Source: Oscillospiraceae bacterium
GTDB taxonomy: Bacteria; Bacillota; Clostridia; Oscillospirales; Ruminococcaceae
Length of the DNA: 64,000 bases
Reading direction: 5' to 3'
Assembly (NCBI GenBank): GCA_017466865.1
Contig: JAFTTI010000008.1
Location: forward strand, 62,001 to 126,000
In this document: positions 61,772 through 64,000 of the stretch, piece by piece
How the letters are laid out: every line of letters starts with the position of its first letter
Numbering within the stretch: the first letter of the stretch is position 1
The notes under the pieces: generated by a model
Databases searched by the model: none
What the model was told of the DNA's origin: nothing
What the model saw: only the letters and a program-made list of their open reading frames with translations
Program-made: the position numbers and the translations under genes

Positions 61772-62726
61772 TGTTATTTTCCTCCGAATTTTCTGTATTT
61801 TCTTCTTTATTTTCTTCTTTTTTATCTTTATCGGTCTTTTCTTTCTTTTCTTTAGCCTCTTCCTCAGCGATAAGTTTTTTAGATTCTTCAGTATCTACAT
61901 AAAGAACCGCCGAAACTCCGGAACGCTTTATTTTCTGAAAATTTGAAAGAATAAGAATAACCGAAACGATAACGCAAAGTCCTGCTAAAACCTGAGAAAC
62001 CCTTAGTCTTCCGAACATAAGGCTATCTGTTCTGAGTCCTTCAATAAAGAATCTTCCGACTCCATACCAAGCTGTGTATGTGAGGAAAATCTGTCCATCA
62101 AACTTTCTCTTTTTAGAAAGAAAATGAAGAATAACAAAACCCAAAGCACACCACAACGATTCATACAAAAAGCAAGGATGAACCATTGTATATGATGACG
62201 AATAAACATCCCCGACAGAAAGTTCAATGATATTTCCTGTCATTCCCCAAGGAAGATTTGTAGGTCCACCAAAAGCCTCCTGATTTATAAAATTACCCCA
62301 TCTTCCTATAGACTGACCTATAGCAAACCCTATCGCTGCAACATCAGCAAAAGGGACAAATCTTACTTTTCTTATTTTTGCAGTTATAAATGCACATAAA
62401 AATGCACCTATAACACCACCATAAATAGCTAACCCTCCCCCTCTTATATCAAAGAAATCAGCAAAAGTAAGTTCATTATCAAATATGATATAATATGCTC
62501 GAGCACCTAAAATTCCGCCAATAAGTCCAACAAAAACAACATCTGTCGCCCTGTCAGAATTCACCCCAAACTTTTTCATTACCGAAAAACAATAAAAAAG
62601 TGCCAAAAGCATCCCGATGCCAATTATAATCGCATACCAATGTATTTCAAATCCAAAAATTTCAAATGCAACACGATTTACTTTAAATTCTATTCCCAAT
62701 TTAGGAAAAGAAACAAAATTTTCCAT
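61755..62726 (-). CDS. lgt: Prolipoprotein diacylglyceryl transferase
   Basis: A 323-residue membrane enzyme that lipidates lobox-type cysteines of lipoproteins (such as the CapA-like protein here). Motifs: IHWYAIIIGIGMLLAL, RGGGLAIYGGVIGAF and the signature GRWGNFINQEAFG near residue 140. About seven helices. A highly charged cytoplasmic tail (about 275-323, Lys/Glu/Asn-rich) extends it beyond the usual length. AAGGAGGCATTGACATA precedes the ATG. Confidence 0.96.
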   Translation of the reverse strand: MENFVSFPKLGIEFKVNRVAFEIFGFEIHWYAIIIGIGMLLALFYCFSVMKKFGVNSDRATDVVFVGLIGGILGARAYYIIFDNELTFADFFDIRGGGLAIYGGVIGAFLCAFITAKIRKVRFVPFADVAAIGFAIGQSIGRWGNFINQEAFGGPTNLPWGMTGNIIELSVGDVYSSSYTMVHPCFLYESLWCALGFVILHFLSKKRKFDGQIFLTYTAWYGVGRFFIEGLRTDSLMFGRLRVSQVLAGLCVIVSVILILSNFQKIKRSGVSAVLYVDTEESKKLIAEEEAKEKKEKTDKDKKEENKEENTENSEENNNGENN

Positions 62727-62745
62727 TATGTCAATGCCTCCTTAT

Positions 62746-64000
62746 TTACTTTATCGGATTAATAATAGAAATTGTATAATTATCAGTATTAAACTGTGAA
62801 AATAATCTCTTATGAATGTCCTCAAGAGTAATTTCAGCAATTATCTCTACTGTATCAAAAGGAATAACATCAGACATATACGAATTTATCATAAGTGTTG
62901 CAACGGATTCTACATTATTGAATCCTCTTATCTGTGAACCATAATAAGATTTTTTAATTATTTCAAATCTTTCTTCATCAAATCCTTCAACTTTGACTCT
63001 TTCAATTTCAGCAATTATTTCAGAAAGAACCTCGTGAGGATTTCGGCTTTCACCACCGAAAATAGAGCAGAAAAATCCGTCACCACTAAAAACTTCTGTT
63101 CCAAAATTAGAATTTATAATTCCCTTATCAAACATCTTTTTATAAAGAGGCGAACTATCATCAGCAAGTAAAGCAAGAACTATATTGGTTTCTATATCCG
63201 CTTTAAGTCCTGCCTTGCCTTTTTCTGATTTAGCTTTGAATCCTATATTAAAAAGAGGTGTTGCTACTTCAAGATTCTGAACAGTTTCTTTTTCAAAAAC
63301 AGTTTCAGGTTCATCTTCAAAAACAGTTTCGAGATTATGATTTTTGCAAGACTTAAGCATTTCATCGCATATTTCTATAACTTTATCAACATCCACATTT
63401 CCTGCTATTGAGAGATACATATTGTTGAGATTATAGAAAGTGTTATAGCATCGATATAGAAGATCTGCATCTATTTTGGCGATACTCTCAACAGTACCAG
63501 CAATATCAATTCTTACAGGATGATTATGATAAACACCCATAAGCATATTGAAAAACACACGCCAATTAGGATCATCTTCATACATTCTTATTTCCTGTCC
63601 AATAATACCCTGTTCCTTCTCTACGGTTTCTTTTGTAAAATAAGGTTCCTGGACAAAATCAAGAAGAATTCTAAGAGATTCTTCATAATTATCAGTACAA
63701 CTGAAAAGATAACATGTTTTGTCGAAAGAAGTATACGCATTAGCCGAAGCGCCCGTCTTCGCATATAAACTAAACACATCACAATCTTCATTTTCGAATA
63801 ATTTATGTTCAAGATAATGTGCTATTCCTTCAGGAACAGAAACATAATCCGCATCTTCATCTGTTTTGAATTTCGTATTTATAGAACCATATTTTGTTCC
63901 GAATAAAGCGTGAGTAGTCGAATAATTATCCATTTCCCATACAAGAACAGTAAGTCCGCTGGGATGATTTATACAGTAATATTTTTCACCCACACGGTCA
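62746..64000 (-). CDS. M16-family zinc protease (YmfH-like), N-terminus outside window
   Basis: At least 418 residues of an insulinase-type peptidase. The inverted zinc motif H-x-x-E-H is GIAHYLEHKLFE, with the distal glutamate in EQGIIGQEI. GASANAYTSFDKTCYLF follows. The frame stays open to base 64000 (codons for Asp-Arg precede the GTG at 63993), so the true start lies beyond the edge. YmfH-type proteins usually pair with a YmfF-type partner, which may lie outside. It ends 19 bases before lgt. Confidence 0.92.
   Translation of the reverse strand, partial: DRVGEKYYCINHPSGLTVLVWEMDNYSTTHALFGTKYGSINTKFKTDEDADYVSVPEGIAHYLEHKLFENEDCDVFSLYAKTGASANAYTSFDKTCYLFSCTDNYEESLRILLDFVQEPYFTKETVEKEQGIIGQEIRMYEDDPNWRVFFNMLMGVYHNHPVRIDIAGTVESIAKIDADLLYRCYNTFYNLNNMYLSIAGNVDVDKVIEICDEMLKSCKNHNLETVFEDEPETVFEKETVQNLEVATPLFNIGFKAKSEKGKAGLKADIETNIVLALLADDSSPLYKKMFDKGIINSNFGTEVFSGDGFFCSIFGGESRNPHEVLSEIIAEIERVKVEGFDEERFEIIKKSYYGSQIRGFNNVESVATLMINSYMSDVIPFDTVEIIAEITLEDIHKRLFSQFNTDNYTISIINPIK

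Noticed and set aside
1..64000. Insertion sequences, prophage, toxin-antitoxin or restriction systems, CRISPR arrays
   Set aside because: I looked for transposases, integrases, terminal repeats, phage genes and repeat-spacer arrays on both strands and found none.

Overview
The window is a 64 kb stretch of a low-GC Gram-positive chromosome. It most resembles an anaerobic member of the Clostridia, probably of the Ruminococcaceae/Oscillospirales type; the placement is inferred. Supporting signs are strong AGGAGG ribosome sites with frequent TTG and GTG starts, an alanine T-box and a lysine riboswitch, an IspH-ribosomal protein S1 fusion, an indolepyruvate:ferredoxin oxidoreductase, and spoVB/mazG/HU/rqcP gene order. 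There are no insertion sequences, prophage, plasmid genes or CRISPR arrays. The window is mostly core genome, with some accessory membrane and surface genes.

Layout, left to right. 1-1919 (minus): queuosine genes queA and tgt with a small PAS protein between them. 1961-5062 (plus): a sigma-A promoter, a lysine riboswitch and asd-dapA-dapB. 5110-8803 (minus): nitroreductase, D-Ala-D-Ala carboxypeptidase, an unknown membrane protein, tRNA-Arg(ACG) and a CapA-like lipoprotein. 8965-10332 (plus): citrate synthase. 10377-16389 (minus): two paralogous membrane-anchored InlB-like repeat proteins, ychF and a small membrane protein. 16511-19084 (plus): nth, ldh and an alpha/beta hydrolase. 19142-22094 (minus): an ECF sigma factor with a transmembrane partner carrying a degenerate M23 domain, then a PAP2-like protein with an XRE regulator. 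22215-26762 (minus): aminotransferase, trpS, iorA and iorB, an aromatic amino acid set. 26870-30018 (plus): SpoVB-like flippase, mazG, HU and rqcP.

30080-40799 (minus): an unknown membrane-anchored protein, then a tightly packed run that reads uppP, ftsK, a ComEC-type metallo-beta-lactamase, a DUF3006 protein, an RpiR regulator, a BaiN-like flavoprotein, cmk, plsC and ispH-rpsA. 40959-46517 (minus): an Rnf/Nqr-like trio (D, E, A) followed by a cysteine hydrolase, a CPBP protease, two small membrane proteins and a GHL-like protein. 46554-47756: a MecA-like adaptor (plus) converging on rpe (minus). 47757-48115: the rpe promoter and a candidate structured RNA. 48116-58953 (minus): a long run from alaS (T-box controlled) through hinT, a phosphoribosyltransferase, comEC, holA, rnmV, an MBOAT/DHHW acetylation pair and an AEC transporter. 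59270-64000 (minus): an M16 protease (cut by the window edge), lgt, folD and a class B penicillin-binding protein.

The most unusual feature is the Rnf-like D-E-A cassette. It has no C, G or B subunit, three of the four cysteines that bind the membrane iron-sulfur cluster in RnfA/RnfE are replaced, and the flavin-attachment motif of RnfD is not recognisable. Next in interest are the sigma factor paired with a membrane protein whose M23 domain has lost its zinc ligands, and an unidentified structured RNA near 47.9 kb.
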